From: Roseicyclus sediminis
GTDB taxonomy: Bacteria; Pseudomonadota; Alphaproteobacteria; Rhodobacterales; Rhodobacteraceae
NCBI RefSeq assembly: GCF_025515305.1
Contig: NZ_JAOPHT010000003.1
Location: forward strand, 248,001 to 312,000
DNA length: 64,000 nucleotides
Direction: 5' to 3'
Of the stretch, positions 16,983 to 26,230 are shown piece by piece. How positions within the stretch are numbered: the stretch's first letter is position 1; each line of letters opens with the position of its first letter. The translations under genes and the position numbers were made by a program. A model generated the notes under the pieces. It saw nothing but the letters and a program-made list of their open reading frames with translations, was not told the DNA's origin and searched no databases.

Positions 16983-17822
16983 TCAGGCCGAAGCGATGCG
17001 CTTGCGGCGGGTGATCTGGCCTTCGCCCGCCTCCGCGATCCGTGCGGCCGCGTCCTTCAGCGGCTCGTAGGCGACCGACATGTGATGGGCGTTCGCGTGC
17101 AGGAGCATCCTTGCGTCCGCCATCATGCCGACATGCCCCTGCCAGAACACGAGGTCGCCACGCTGAAGCGTCTCGCCCTCGGGCAGGTCTTCGCCCAGCG
17201 CCTCGGCCTGCTGGTCGCTGTCGCGGGGGCAGGACATGCCGCAGGCCAGCAGCGCGAGCTGCACCAGTCCCGAGCAATCGATGCCCCAGCGGCTGGTCCC
17301 GCCCCAGAGATAGGGCGTGCCGAGGAACAGGTCCGCGACCCCGACCGCATCCGCGAAGCGCGAGGTCAGCGGCATCAGGTGCTGCTTCGGGACGTAGTGC
17401 CCGGTCTGGATGCGGTGGAAATTTCCGCGCTCGGCGGTGACATGGACGGTGCTGCCGAAGAACAGGGCGACCTCGGCCTGGGCCTTGAAGTCCGTCTTCG
17501 GATAAAGGTGCGTCGCGGGCGACACGACCCAATGGGTCGCCTCTGGCGCCTCGGTCAATGCGCCCGAGCTTATCCAGCCCACGTAGCCGTCCCGCTCCGC
17601 CTGGCCGAAGGCAAGCCCGTCCTGCCGGTCGAGCACGAGGAACCGCTCGCCGAACAGAAGCTGGCTCGCCCGGCCGGCGCCGGGTTCCGAGGCGAGGTTG
17701 GCAATCGGTTGCTGCACCGTCATCCACTGGCCGTCGACGAAGCTTTCGGCCTCGACCTCGCCTTGCAGCGAGACATGGGCGACGCGGCCGTTCGACGGCG
17801 TCATGCGGGGATCGCGGGTCAT
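16983..17822 (-). CDS. NlpC/P60-family cell-wall peptidase with SH3-like domains
   Basis: A 279-residue C40 peptidase expected to cut peptidoglycan stem peptides. SH3-like segments fill residues 15-145; the catalytic domain follows with C183 in 'WGIDCSGLVQLAL', H230 in 'WQGHVGMM' and a second polar residue near H242. No N-terminal signal peptide is visible, which is common for Rhodobacteraceae members; export would need another route. ATG 17822 overlaps the stop of the upstream leucyl aminopeptidase gene as ATGA. The pair probably recycles or processes peptides. Confidence 0.88.
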   Translation of the reverse strand: MTRDPRMTPSNGRVAHVSLQGEVEAESFVDGQWMTVQQPIANLASEPGAGRASQLLFGERFLVLDRQDGLAFGQAERDGYVGWISSGALTEAPEATHWVVSPATHLYPKTDFKAQAEVALFFGSTVHVTAERGNFHRIQTGHYVPKQHLMPLTSRFADAVGVADLFLGTPYLWGGTSRWGIDCSGLVQLALLACGMSCPRDSDQQAEALGEDLPEGETLQRGDLVFWQGHVGMMADARMLLHANAHHMSVAYEPLKDAAARIAEAGEGQITRRKRIASA

Positions 17823-19204
17823 CGGACGAGGACCTCCGGAATGGCCTGGAACAGTGCCCGCGCGCCCTGGCCGAAGCCGCCCTTGGGACGACCCGGCGCA
17901 TCGGACTGGGACCAGGCGAAGATGTCGAAATGCGCGTAGCTGCGGGCATCGGCGGCAAAGCGGCGCAGGAACAGCGCGGCGGTGATCGAGCCGGCGAAAC
18001 CGCCCTTGGGCGCGTTGTCGAGATCGGCGATGCCGGGTTCGATCAGTTTCTCGTAGGGCGCGTGGAACGGCATCCGCCAGACCGGGTCGGCGACCTCCGC
18101 GGCCGCGCGAGACAGGGACGCGGCGAGACCTTCGTCATCGGTGTAGAACGGCGCGATATCGGCACCCAGCGCGACGCGGGCCGCGCCGGTCAGGGTCGCC
18201 ATCGACACGAGAAGGTCGGGGTCCTCCTCGGCCGCCAGGCTCAGCGCGTCGGCGAGGACGAGGCGCCCTTCCGCATCGGTGTTGTTGATCTCGACCGTCT
18301 TGCCGTTGCGGGCGGTCAGGATGTCGCCGGGACGGAAGGCGTTGCCGGCCACGGCATTCTCGACCGCCGGGATCAGGACGCGCAATCGCAGGGGCAACCC
18401 CTCGTCCATGATCATGCGGGCAAGGCCAAGCACCGTCGCCGCTCCGCCCATGTCCTTCTTCATGAGGCCCATGGATGCGCCGGGCTTGAGGTTCAGCCCG
18501 CCGGTGTCGAAGCACACCCCCTTGCCGACGAGTGTCAGACGCGGGCCCTCGCTGCCCCAGACCATGTCGATCAGGCGCGGGTCTTCGTCCGAGGCGCGGC
18601 CAACGGTGTGGATGAGCGGCAGGTTCGCGTCCAGCAGGCTTTCGCCATGGGTCGCCGTCACGTCCGCGCCGTACTCTGCCGCGAGGTCGCGGGCCGCATG
18701 TTCGAGCGCGTTCGGCCCCATGTCCTCGGCGGGCGTGTTCACCAGATCGCGTGTCAGCGCCTCGCCTGCCGCGATCCGCTCGAGCCGCGCGGCGTCGAGC
18801 CCGGCCGGTGCCGCCAGCCTTGCCTTCGCGCCATTCTGAGCACGGTAGCGGGAGAAACGGTAGAGCGAAAAGAGATAGCCGAGCGCGAGTTCCGAACCCT
18901 CGGCGCCGTCCGGCCACTCCTCGATCGCGTAATCCGACGCCGGCAGTTTCGCGATTGCGGCGCCTGCGGCAAAGCGCGTCTGCGCACGCTCCGCGTCGGT
19001 GCCGAGGCCAAGCAGCACAAGGTCCGGGCGACCCTCCGCGCCCGGCAACGCGCAGGTCTGCCCGAGCGCGCCCGTGAAGCCGTGGTGCCTTGCCCAGGCC
19101 GCGGCGGCGCCGGGCAAGGCGGCGAGGATGTCCTCGCAGGTCCCGGGCCGGACCAACCGGATCGGGATGGCCCCTTCCGAGGTTGCGGCGAAACTCAACG
19201 TCAT
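17819..19204 (-). CDS. Leucyl aminopeptidase family (M17) protein
   Basis: Di-metal cytosolic aminopeptidase of the M17 family, 461 residues. The metal and catalytic regions are visible as 'LVGKGVCFDTGGLNLKPG', 'KKDMGGAATVLGLA' and the family signature 'NNTDAEGRLVLADAL'. Two ATG codons lie close together (19219 and 19204); I prefer 19204 because the protein then begins directly with the conserved MTLSFAAT-like start, but neither has a strong ribosome site. It is translationally coupled to the NlpC/P60 peptidase. PepA and PepB branches cannot be separated by eye. Confidence 0.88.
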   Translation of the reverse strand: MTLSFAATSEGAIPIRLVRPGTCEDILAALPGAAAAWARHHGFTGALGQTCALPGAEGRPDLVLLGLGTDAERAQTRFAAGAAIAKLPASDYAIEEWPDGAEGSELALGYLFSLYRFSRYRAQNGAKARLAAPAGLDAARLERIAAGEALTRDLVNTPAEDMGPNALEHAARDLAAEYGADVTATHGESLLDANLPLIHTVGRASDEDPRLIDMVWGSEGPRLTLVGKGVCFDTGGLNLKPGASMGLMKKDMGGAATVLGLARMIMDEGLPLRLRVLIPAVENAVAGNAFRPGDILTARNGKTVEINNTDAEGRLVLADALSLAAEEDPDLLVSMATLTGAARVALGADIAPFYTDDEGLAASLSRAAAEVADPVWRMPFHAPYEKLIEPGIADLDNAPKGGFAGSITAALFLRRFAADARSYAHFDIFAWSQSDAPGRPKGGFGQGARALFQAIPEVLVR

Positions 19205-19270
19205 GACACGGGACCCCATGTTCGGAACGGTCGCCAGCCTAGCGGCCCGCCGCGCCGCCGCAAGCCCGGA

Positions 19271-19714
19271 TCAGCCCGACAGGTCCTCCAGTTCCCAAAC
19301 CGCGTGGATCGAGCGGTCTCCCACACGGCCAAGCCGCGCGATCGTGGCGGCAAAAGCCTGCCTGTCGCCGGTGTCGAGGCAGATCACGACGCTGCGCGCG
19401 ACCCGCGACAGGGTGGCCATGCCGATGAGATCGGCGTCGCGCACCAGTGACACGATCCCTGCGCGAAGAACCGCCGGGTTCCCGTCATCCGCGATCCGCG
19501 GAAGAACCTGGAGTGTCGCCGCGATGCGGTCGAGCGCCAGCGCGACCTCCCTCTCGGCCCGCGCCTCGCCGATGCGGCTGCACAACTCCTCCAGTTTGTC
19601 GGGATTGAAGCGCGCGGGTTCTTCCGGGCGCAGTTCGGCGACCCGCCGCCCCGCATTCAAGCGTACGTCGTCGCCCGGCGCCGGGCCCCTGTCCCGGCCG
19701 ATTTGTCGGCTCAT
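19271..19714 (-). CDS. Conserved hypothetical protein, helical
   Basis: A 147-residue protein I do not recognise. It is rich in Ala, Arg and Leu with alternating charged and hydrophobic residues, suggesting a mostly helical cytoplasmic protein. There is no signal peptide and there are no evident metal-binding motifs; the single cysteine is in 'VVICLDTGD'. It lies 51 bases upstream of the M17 gene on the same strand and may be co-transcribed. Composition matches the neighbours, so transfer is not suggested. Confidence 0.6.
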   Translation of the reverse strand: MSRQIGRDRGPAPGDDVRLNAGRRVAELRPEEPARFNPDKLEELCSRIGEARAEREVALALDRIAATLQVLPRIADDGNPAVLRAGIVSLVRDADLIGMATLSRVARSVVICLDTGDRQAFAATIARLGRVGDRSIHAVWELEDLSG

Positions 19715-19857
19715 GTCTCACTCCACCTACCGCCCCCACCGCGGCGATGCCGACCGTGGGGGCCGCAGCCTGAAGAAACGATTGAGAACGCGACGAAAAG
19801 CGCATCCAATTCTTCTGCAATGCGCGCTAACGAATCCGGATTGCGAGGAGACGGCCC

Positions 19858-20508
19858 ATGCACCGCGTCAAATCCCTTCCTGACTATCTCAGGGAGCGCT
19901 ACGAGCACTGGAAGCAGGCGAGCTTCCCCGAGCACAAGGACTGGTTCCGAAAGCTCGCGCAGGAGGGGCAGAACCCGCGCGCCATGGTCATCGCGTGCTG
20001 CGACAGCCGCGTCGCCATCACCTCGGTTTTCGGCCAGCGCATCGGCGAATTGTTCGTGCATCGCAACATCGCGAACCTCGTTCCGCCCTACACGCCCGAC
20101 GGCAAGCACCACGGCACCGGCGCGGCCGTCGAATTCGCGGTCACCACCCTGAAGGTGTCGCATATCCTCGTGATGGGCCATTCGAACTGCGGCGGCGTGC
20201 GCGGGTGCCTGGAGATGTGTTCGGGCCATGCGCCGCACCTCGACGATCCTGGCAGCCTCGTGGGGCGATGGCTCGACGTGCTGCGGCCCGCCTACGATAT
20301 CGTGGTCGACGCCACGCGCGAGGAGGACCGGCAGACCGCGCTGGAAAAAGAGGGAATCCACCTGAGCCTCGAAAACCTGCTAGGCTATCCCTTCGTGGCC
20401 GAGGCCGTGGAGGCGGGGCGGCTCACGCTCCACGGGCTCTGGACCGATATCGCCGAGATGGACCTCGAAACCTACGACGGCACGGTGCGCCACTTCGTGA
20501 AGGGCTGA
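19858..20508 (+). CDS. Beta-class carbonic anhydrase
   Basis: Zinc enzyme interconverting CO2 and bicarbonate, 216 residues. The zinc ligands are C48, H108 and C111, in 'ACCDSRVA' and 'MGHSNCGGVRG'; D49 and R51 form the conserved dyad. ATG 19858 is preceded by GCGAGGAG. It stands 66 bases upstream of an SbtA-type bicarbonate carrier and an SbtB-like PII protein, which points to a joint role in holding or supplying cytoplasmic bicarbonate. Confidence 0.95.
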   Translation: MHRVKSLPDYLRERYEHWKQASFPEHKDWFRKLAQEGQNPRAMVIACCDSRVAITSVFGQRIGELFVHRNIANLVPPYTPDGKHHGTGAAVEFAVTTLKVSHILVMGHSNCGGVRGCLEMCSGHAPHLDDPGSLVGRWLDVLRPAYDIVVDATREEDRQTALEKEGIHLSLENLLGYPFVAEAVEAGRLTLHGLWTDIAEMDLETYDGTVRHFVKG

Positions 20509-20574
20509 GGTTTACCGCCGCGCCCCTGGGGGGTATTGGCCGGGAACGACGCCAAGGGACGGGACGGAAACGGC

Positions 20575-21555
20575 ATGGACGGTATTCTGGCGCTGGCTGC
20601 GGACAACCTCCTGTCGCCGATCATCCTTTTCTTCGCCCTCGGCCTCGCGGCGGCCTTCGCGCGCTCGGACCTGTCGATCCCCGAGGCGGTGGCCAAGGGG
20701 CTGTCGATCTACCTGCTCTTCGCGATCGGCTTCAAGGGTGGCGCGAGCGTCGCCGCGCACGGGATCGATGCGACGCTGGTCCTGTCGCTCGTCGCCGGGC
20801 TGATCCTGTCCTTCGCATTGCCGCTCATCGCCTTCGCGCTCCTGCGTGCGATCACCCGGCTGTCGGTGACGGATGCCGCGGCGGTCGCGGGGCATTATGG
20901 CTCGATCTCCATCGTGACCTTCGTGGCCGCGACGTCGGTCGCCACGTCCGTCGGCCTGTCGCCCGAGGGCTACATGGTCGCCGTCGCGGCCGTCATGGAG
21001 GCGCCCGCGATCCTTTCGGCGCTGTGGATCGTCGCCCGTTTCGGCAAGAGCTCGGCCGAGATGGAGGACGGCCTGATGCGCGAGATCCTGCTGAACGGGT
21101 CCATCGTGCTGCTGGTTGGATCCTTCCTGATCGGCTGGATCACGGGGGATGAAGGAATGGCGCTGATCGCGCCTTTCATCGTGGCGCCGTTCCAGGGGGT
21201 TCTGTGCCTGTTCCTGCTCGACATGGGCCTTGTGGCCGGGCGCGGCCTGCGCGAGGCGCGATCGGTCCTGACCGCCGGGCTGTTCGCCTTCGGTGTCGCG
21301 ATGCCGCTGGTCGGCTCGGCCTTCGGGCTGGTGGCCGGGCTGCTTCTCGGCCTCAGTCCGGGCGGCGTGATGCTGTTCATGACGCTGTCGGCCTCCGCGT
21401 CCTATATCGCGGTGCCCGCGGCGATGAGGGTGGCCCTGCCCGAGGCAAACCCGTCGGTCTACCTCACGCTGTCTCTCGGCGTGACCTTTCCGTTCAACCT
21501 GACGCTCGGCATCCCCATCTATCTCGCGGTGTCGCGCGCGCTCACCGGAGGCTGA
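20575..21555 (+). CDS. sbtA: SbtA-type sodium-dependent bicarbonate transporter
   Basis: Inner-membrane carrier of 326 residues with about ten transmembrane helices in two inverted halves. Family-like segments include 'FFALGLAAAFARSDLSIPE', 'LLFAIGFKGG', 'HYGSISIVTFVAA' and 'GGVMLFMTLSASASYIAVPAAMR'. In cyanobacteria SbtA imports bicarbonate with sodium and is gated by SbtB, and an SbtB-like gene follows here after five bases. ATG 20575 gives the expected start just before the first helix; an upstream start at 20536 adds 13 polar residues. Confidence 0.88.
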   Translation: MDGILALAADNLLSPIILFFALGLAAAFARSDLSIPEAVAKGLSIYLLFAIGFKGGASVAAHGIDATLVLSLVAGLILSFALPLIAFALLRAITRLSVTDAAAVAGHYGSISIVTFVAATSVATSVGLSPEGYMVAVAAVMEAPAILSALWIVARFGKSSAEMEDGLMREILLNGSIVLLVGSFLIGWITGDEGMALIAPFIVAPFQGVLCLFLLDMGLVAGRGLREARSVLTAGLFAFGVAMPLVGSAFGLVAGLLLGLSPGGVMLFMTLSASASYIAVPAAMRVALPEANPSVYLTLSLGVTFPFNLTLGIPIYLAVSRALTGG

Positions 21556-21560
21556 GCCCC

Positions 21561-21872
21561 ATGCAGACCCACAAGGCCAAGCGCGTCGAGATCACCATCG
21601 AATCGGTGATGGAAGGCCGTCTGACCGCCGCGCTGATCAAGGCCGGTGTGACCGGCTTCACGGTCCTGCCTGTGCTCGGCGGTTCCGGCCGGTCCGGTCA
21701 GTGGAGCCGCGAGGGGCAGGTCAGCCGCGCCGGCGGCATGGTGAGCGTCGTCTGCATCATCCGCCCTGAACGGCTCGACGAACTTCTGGACGCGGCGTTC
21801 GGTGTGGTCGAGCGCCACATCGGCGTGGTCACGGTCACCGACTGCGAGGTGCTGCGCGCCGAGAGGTTCTGA
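21561..21872 (+). CDS. sbtB: SbtB-like PII-family regulator, short form
   Basis: A 103-residue ferredoxin-fold protein of the PII superfamily. It shows beta-alpha-beta elements ('RVEITIESVMEGRLTAAL', 'GVTGFTVLPVLGGSG'), a T-loop region around residues 40-58 and a second repeat ending 'IGVVTVTDCEVLRAERF'. Known SbtB proteins bind adenine nucleotides such as cAMP or AMP and block SbtA. This copy ends where the cyanobacterial redox loop (CGPEGC) would begin, so that control is absent. It follows sbtA by five bases. A hairpin downstream probably ends the operon. Confidence 0.82.
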   Translation: MQTHKAKRVEITIESVMEGRLTAALIKAGVTGFTVLPVLGGSGRSGQWSREGQVSRAGGMVSVVCIIRPERLDELLDAAFGVVERHIGVVTVTDCEVLRAERF

Positions 21873-21894
21873 CCGGCGCGGCCGGTCGGGCGTG

Positions 21895-21931
21895 GGATCG
21901 CCGTCTGCCGCTGCATCGGCGACGGCGATCC
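21895..21931. terminator. Hairpin between convergent sbtB and DUF4139 genes
   Basis: GGATCGCCGTC (21895-21905) pairs perfectly with GACGGCGATCC (21921-21931) around a 15-base loop. It lies between two converging genes and could stop transcripts from both sides, but no T-run follows on either strand. Confidence 0.5.
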
Positions 21932-21950
21932 GTGAAACCTTCCCCGACCC

Positions 21951-23600
21951 TCACGGCCGCCAGTCGAGTACCATGTCCTCCGGCCAGGCGAGGTCGACGC
22001 GCATCTCGATGCGCTCTTCCGTGCCGGGCGCGAGGGCGATGTTCCACGCATGGACGCCGCGCAGGTCGTCGATGTTCTGCTCGTCGGGCGCCCGCGTGAA
22101 GGTTAGGTCCAGCTCCAGGTCCTCCTGCTCGGCGAAGGGCGTCGCGTAGAGCAGGCGCACGGTCTCGGCCTCGCCCGACGTGTTCTCGACGGCGAAGGCG
22201 ATCCGGCGCACCTGTTCGTTCTCGGAGACGAAGAAACCGCGGTCGCCCTCGTCAAGCGACAGGTCGGTCCATGTCAGGCGGAGGTGGTCGAGCGGCCCGA
22301 AGGCGATTTCCATGTCCGCGCCCGCGGCGATCAGGGGTACCTGGTCCGAGCCCATGAGATCCCCGTCGCGGAAGAAGCGCGCGGGGCCGGGAAGGATCGT
22401 CTCGCCGCTGTCGTTCTCGCCCATCGCGACGAGGAAGGCGGTCGCGTCGTAGCGCGGTACGGCCCGGTTCTCGAGGTCGACCTCGAACGACAGCGCGTCG
22501 AGCGGCAGCGTCACCTGCCCCGTGGGCCCGACCGTGACCGGTGCCGTGTAGTCGTAGACGACCGACAGCCCGTCGACGACGAGGCGCGCGACCTCATCCT
22601 CCATGATCGCGGGCTCCATCATGATCGGCGCGTTCGCCAATCCGATGCCAGCCTGGGTCCGGACGGCTGGCTGAGGGAGGGGTGCCGGGACGGGCGGCGC
22701 GATGCGCGCGGGATCGGGGTAGGTGCCGGCGGGCGACCGGTCGCGGTTCGGCATGGCGGTGGAGAACCGCATCGCGACGTTGCGCCACGACGCTTCGCCG
22801 AAATACGTGAACCGGATCGAGCGTTCGACAGCGAGCGCCTCGGCTTCGGTATTGAGCGAAATCGTATAGCTCGGCGACCAGAGTGCGTCGTCGCTGAGGT
22901 AGGTCAGCACGAGCTCGCCCGAGATCGCCTCGGCCGCGTCGATCTCGACGAGGATGCCGGGGCTGGTTTCGCCAAAGGGGCGCAGGTCGGCGAGGGCGCG
23001 TTGCGCTTCGGCCAGCGCGCGCATCCTGTCCTCCACGATCTCCTCGTCGGCGCGGCGAGCCTCGCGCGCGGCCTGGAGCTCGGTTCCGACCCTCGCGGTC
23101 TCGGTCCCGAGGGTTGCGAGCAGCGCGCCGAGTTGTGCGGGATCGTCGGGCATCGCCGCCCCGTCCTGTCCGCCCCGCGCCAGCGCCGTGAGCCAGGCCA
23201 GTTGCGTCTCGAGGCCCTGGATGCCGGCATCGCGCCGGGCGAGCGCGTCGCGCGCCTCGGTCAGGGCATCCTCCGCCGCGTCCACCCCGGCGCGCGCTTC
23301 CGCTTCCTCCGGCGTGTCGAGCCCGCCTTCGGGAATGGTCAGCGCCCCGAGCGGCTGCGGCACGCCAAGGCGCACACCCTCGGGACCGGTCAGCTGGATC
23401 ATGTCGGGATCCGAAAGATCGCGGATCGGGATCAGCAGCCGATGCTGCCCGGCGGGCAGATCCACGGCGACCCGGCGCGAGACCTCGGCCCCTTCCGCGA
23501 AGACGAGCGCCTCGGCGATGTCGGCGCGGATCAGCAGGTCGTCAGCCAGCGCCGTGACGCTGGACAGGAGCAGGGCGGAAAGCGAAAGGGCGAAACGCAT
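21951..23600 (-). CDS. Secreted DUF4139 domain protein
   Basis: A 549-residue envelope protein with a signal peptide (residues 1-19, ending 'SSVTALA'). Residues about 90-190 form a long charged helical coiled-coil region, followed by a beta-rich C-terminal half ('WSPSYTISLNTEAEALAVERSIRFTYF') typical of DUF4139/MuiA-like proteins. The function is not established. ATG 23600 starts the signal peptide; the longer frame to 23633 adds eleven polar residues. It stands alone, converging with sbtB. Confidence 0.8.
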   Translation of the reverse strand: MRFALSLSALLLSSVTALADDLLIRADIAEALVFAEGAEVSRRVAVDLPAGQHRLLIPIRDLSDPDMIQLTGPEGVRLGVPQPLGALTIPEGGLDTPEEAEARAGVDAAEDALTEARDALARRDAGIQGLETQLAWLTALARGGQDGAAMPDDPAQLGALLATLGTETARVGTELQAAREARRADEEIVEDRMRALAEAQRALADLRPFGETSPGILVEIDAAEAISGELVLTYLSDDALWSPSYTISLNTEAEALAVERSIRFTYFGEASWRNVAMRFSTAMPNRDRSPAGTYPDPARIAPPVPAPLPQPAVRTQAGIGLANAPIMMEPAIMEDEVARLVVDGLSVVYDYTAPVTVGPTGQVTLPLDALSFEVDLENRAVPRYDATAFLVAMGENDSGETILPGPARFFRDGDLMGSDQVPLIAAGADMEIAFGPLDHLRLTWTDLSLDEGDRGFFVSENEQVRRIAFAVENTSGEAETVRLLYATPFAEQEDLELDLTFTRAPDEQNIDDLRGVHAWNIALAPGTEERIEMRVDLAWPEDMVLDWRP

Positions 23601-23730
23601 GGTCTTTTCCTCGGTTCTGGCGGTCCTGACCAATCAGTTGGCCCCTGCGCACCGACAGGGCAATGGGGTGAAACCCCTATACGGGCGCTCGGCGGCCATT
23701 CGCTCGTTTCCCCTGCGTCGCGTCGCGCAC

Positions 23731-23770
23731 AAAAGAAAAACGGCCGGTCCGGGACGTCCCGAACCGGCCG
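23731..23770 (-). terminator. Intrinsic terminator of asd
   Basis: Read on the minus strand, CGGCCGGT, one mismatch, CGGGA, a two-base loop and the complementary arm form a long hairpin (23741-23770), followed by TTTTTCTTTT. It begins 25 bases after the asd stop. This is a strong rho-independent terminator. Confidence 0.82.
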
Positions 23771-23795
23771 CATGGCCCGTCGCTTCAGGTCGGCG

Positions 23796-24818
23796 TCAGC
23801 CCTTCTTGAGCACGCGGTTGCCGAGCGTCTCGGCGATCTGCACGGCGTTCAGGGCGGCGCCCTTGCGCAGGTTGTCGGAGACGCACCAGAGGTTCAGCCC
23901 GTTCTCGACGGTCGAGTCCTGGCGGATGCGGCTGATGAAGGTGGCGTAGTCGCCGACGCATTCTACCGGCGTGACGTAGCCGCCGTCCTCGCGCTTGTCG
24001 ACGACGAGGATGCCCGGGGCGATGCGGAGGATCTCGCGCGCTTCGTCCTCGTCGAGGAACTCCTCGAACTCGATGTTGATCGCCTCGGAATGCCCGACGA
24101 AGACGGGCACGCGGACGCAGGTCGCCGTGACCTTGATCGACTTGTCGAGGATCTTCTTGGTCTCGGCGACCATCTTCCATTCCTCCTTGGTCGACCCGTC
24201 GTCCATGAACTTGTCGATATGGGGAATGACGTTGAAGGCGATCTGCTTGGTGAACTTCGCGGGCGAACGCTCCTGACCGGGGACGTACATGCCCTTGGTC
24301 TGGTCCCAAAGCTCGTCCATCGCGTCCTTACCCGCGCCCGAGACGGACTGGTACGTGGAGACGACGACACGCTTGATCCGCGCCCGGTCGTGCAGCGGCT
24401 TCAGCGCCACGACCATCTGCGCGGTGGAGCAGTTGGGGTTCGCGATGATGTTCTTCTTGGCGTATCCGTCGACGGCCTCGGCATTCACCTCCGGCACCAC
24501 GAGCGGAACGTCGGGGTCGTAGCGGTAGAGCGACGAGTTGTCGATCACGATGCACCCGGCCTTCGCGGCCTTCGGCGCGTACTTCGCCGTCGCCTCGGAC
24601 CCGATGGCGAACAGCGCGATGTCCCAGCCGGTGAAGTCGAAGGTATCGAGGTCCTTCGTGGTCACGGTCTTTTCGCCAAAGCTGCACTGGGTGCCGAGAG
24701 ACTTGCGGCTGGCAAGCGCCGCGATCTCGTCCACCGGGAACTCGCGCTCGGCGAGGATGTTCAGCATTTCGCGGCCCACGTTGCCCGTGGCTCCTGCGAC
24801 GACGATGCGGTAACCCAT
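23796..24818 (-). CDS. asd: Aspartate-semialdehyde dehydrogenase
   Basis: NADPH-dependent enzyme making aspartate semialdehyde for lysine, methionine, threonine and diaminopimelate synthesis. The 340-residue protein has the Rossmann start 'VVAGATGNVGREML', the catalytic cysteine C130 in 'ANPNCSTAQM', and 'VVSTYQSVSGAGKDAMDEL' downstream. ATG 24818 is chosen because the Rossmann strand follows directly; a start at 24833 adds five residues. It ends in a strong terminator and appears monocistronic. Confidence 0.95.
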   Translation of the reverse strand: MGYRIVVAGATGNVGREMLNILAEREFPVDEIAALASRKSLGTQCSFGEKTVTTKDLDTFDFTGWDIALFAIGSEATAKYAPKAAKAGCIVIDNSSLYRYDPDVPLVVPEVNAEAVDGYAKKNIIANPNCSTAQMVVALKPLHDRARIKRVVVSTYQSVSGAGKDAMDELWDQTKGMYVPGQERSPAKFTKQIAFNVIPHIDKFMDDGSTKEEWKMVAETKKILDKSIKVTATCVRVPVFVGHSEAINIEFEEFLDEDEAREILRIAPGILVVDKREDGGYVTPVECVGDYATFISRIRQDSTVENGLNLWCVSDNLRKGAALNAVQIAETLGNRVLKKG

Positions 24819-24923
24819 GATCCCTTTCCTCACATGTCAGGATGCGCGGCGCTTACAGGAGGGCCGGGGAACAGGGAAGGGGCATGGGGTCGCGGCACTG
24901 GCACCTGTGACGCAAAAGCCGGG

Positions 24924-26099
24924 TCAGTCGACCCGATCCCGCGCGAAGAGGTAGACGGCCATGCCCAGCACGATGACCAGCGCGAAGAGCGCGAAGAGCG
25001 GCCCGTAGGCCTGCGTCGTCCCACGCCCCTCGGCAAGCGCGGCGAAGACCGGGCCCGAGCTGAACTGCATCACCCCCGCCCCGCCCATGCCGAAGAGGTT
25101 CAGCAGCGTCACGCCGCGTCCCGTCAGGTGCGGCGGCAGGAAGCTGCGGCCATGGGAAATCACGATGGGGTAGGACGCGCCCAGAAGGCCGATCAGTCCG
25201 AAGATGGCGATTGCCCCGGCAAGGCTCGTCGGTGGCGCCAGCCACAGCGACAGGAGCAGGGCCGCGACGCCGAGATTGCCGATGAGGATGGGTATCTTGC
25301 GGCTGCCCACCCAGCGGTCGATCGGGCCGTAGGCGAAGTTTCCCGCGACCATGGCAAGGCTCATGACGAGTGTCGCCGTTCCGATCTGCGCGAGGACGGC
25401 GCCATGGACGTCGGCCACGTAGGGGCTGATCCAGAGGCCGCGCACCCCGGCGGCGGGCGCGTAGCAGACGAACATGGCAATGAGGATCGGCCAGAGCGCC
25501 GGCATGGCGAGCAGATCCAATAGTGAGCCTTTTGGCTCACCTTCCGGTTTTGCCGGGTCGCGGACCAGGATCGCGATTCCGATCGCGACAATCGCGGTGA
25601 ACACGGCGAAGCCTGCGACCGTCTCGCGCCAGCCGAAGACCTCGACCGCCCAGGCCATCGGAGCGGCGGACAGGATATTGCCGAGCGACGAGACCCCGAC
25701 CGTGACACCCGCCAGCGTGCCGAAGACGGCCGCCGAAAAGGTCCGCGCGAAGATGTAGTAGGTCGACATCAGCACCGGCGAACAGCCGATGCCGATCAGG
25801 ATCATGGCGACCGTTATCATTCCCGGCGTCTGCGCGCTTGCAAACAGCGCGGCACCCCCGCCCGCGCCCAGCAGGAACAGGGCCGATGCCGTGCGCCTCG
25901 GACCCAGCGTATCGAGCGACCAGCCCACCGGAAGCTGCATCAGCGCGAAGGCCGCGAACCACAGTCCCGAGGCGCGGGCGAGATCTCCGGTCGTGGCGCC
26001 GAGATCGGCGGAGAGCGCGGGCGCGAGAACCGCGAGAAAGGCGCGGTAGAACTGGCTCAGCATGTAGCCGATGACAAGAAACGCGATCCCGGCGCGCAT
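24924..26099 (-). CDS. MFS-type transporter
   Basis: A 391-residue inner-membrane carrier with about 12 transmembrane helices. The MFS loop motif is recognisable in 'FALMQLPVGWSLDTLGPRRTAS' between helices 2 and 3, and 'YGPIDRWVGSRK' marks the second half. The substrate is unknown; loop character resembles general organic-acid or nitrate-type MFS members. The start at 26099 begins the first helix. It is divergent from an iron-binding protein gene; 180 bases separate them. Confidence 0.85.
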   Translation of the reverse strand: MRAGIAFLVIGYMLSQFYRAFLAVLAPALSADLGATTGDLARASGLWFAAFALMQLPVGWSLDTLGPRRTASALFLLGAGGGAALFASAQTPGMITVAMILIGIGCSPVLMSTYYIFARTFSAAVFGTLAGVTVGVSSLGNILSAAPMAWAVEVFGWRETVAGFAVFTAIVAIGIAILVRDPAKPEGEPKGSLLDLLAMPALWPILIAMFVCYAPAAGVRGLWISPYVADVHGAVLAQIGTATLVMSLAMVAGNFAYGPIDRWVGSRKIPILIGNLGVAALLLSLWLAPPTSLAGAIAIFGLIGLLGASYPIVISHGRSFLPPHLTGRGVTLLNLFGMGGAGVMQFSSGPVFAALAEGRGTTQAYGPLFALFALVIVLGMAVYLFARDRVD

Positions 26100-26230
26100 G
26101 GCTTCCCCTTCCGGTGTGGCGCGACCCTGCACCGGAGACCCGCCTGCGGCAAGCGCGCGCGGTTTCCGATCCTTTTTGTCGGGAATATTGACAGGCCGGG
26201 AGAAACGGAGTTCAACGGCATCAACCCAGC

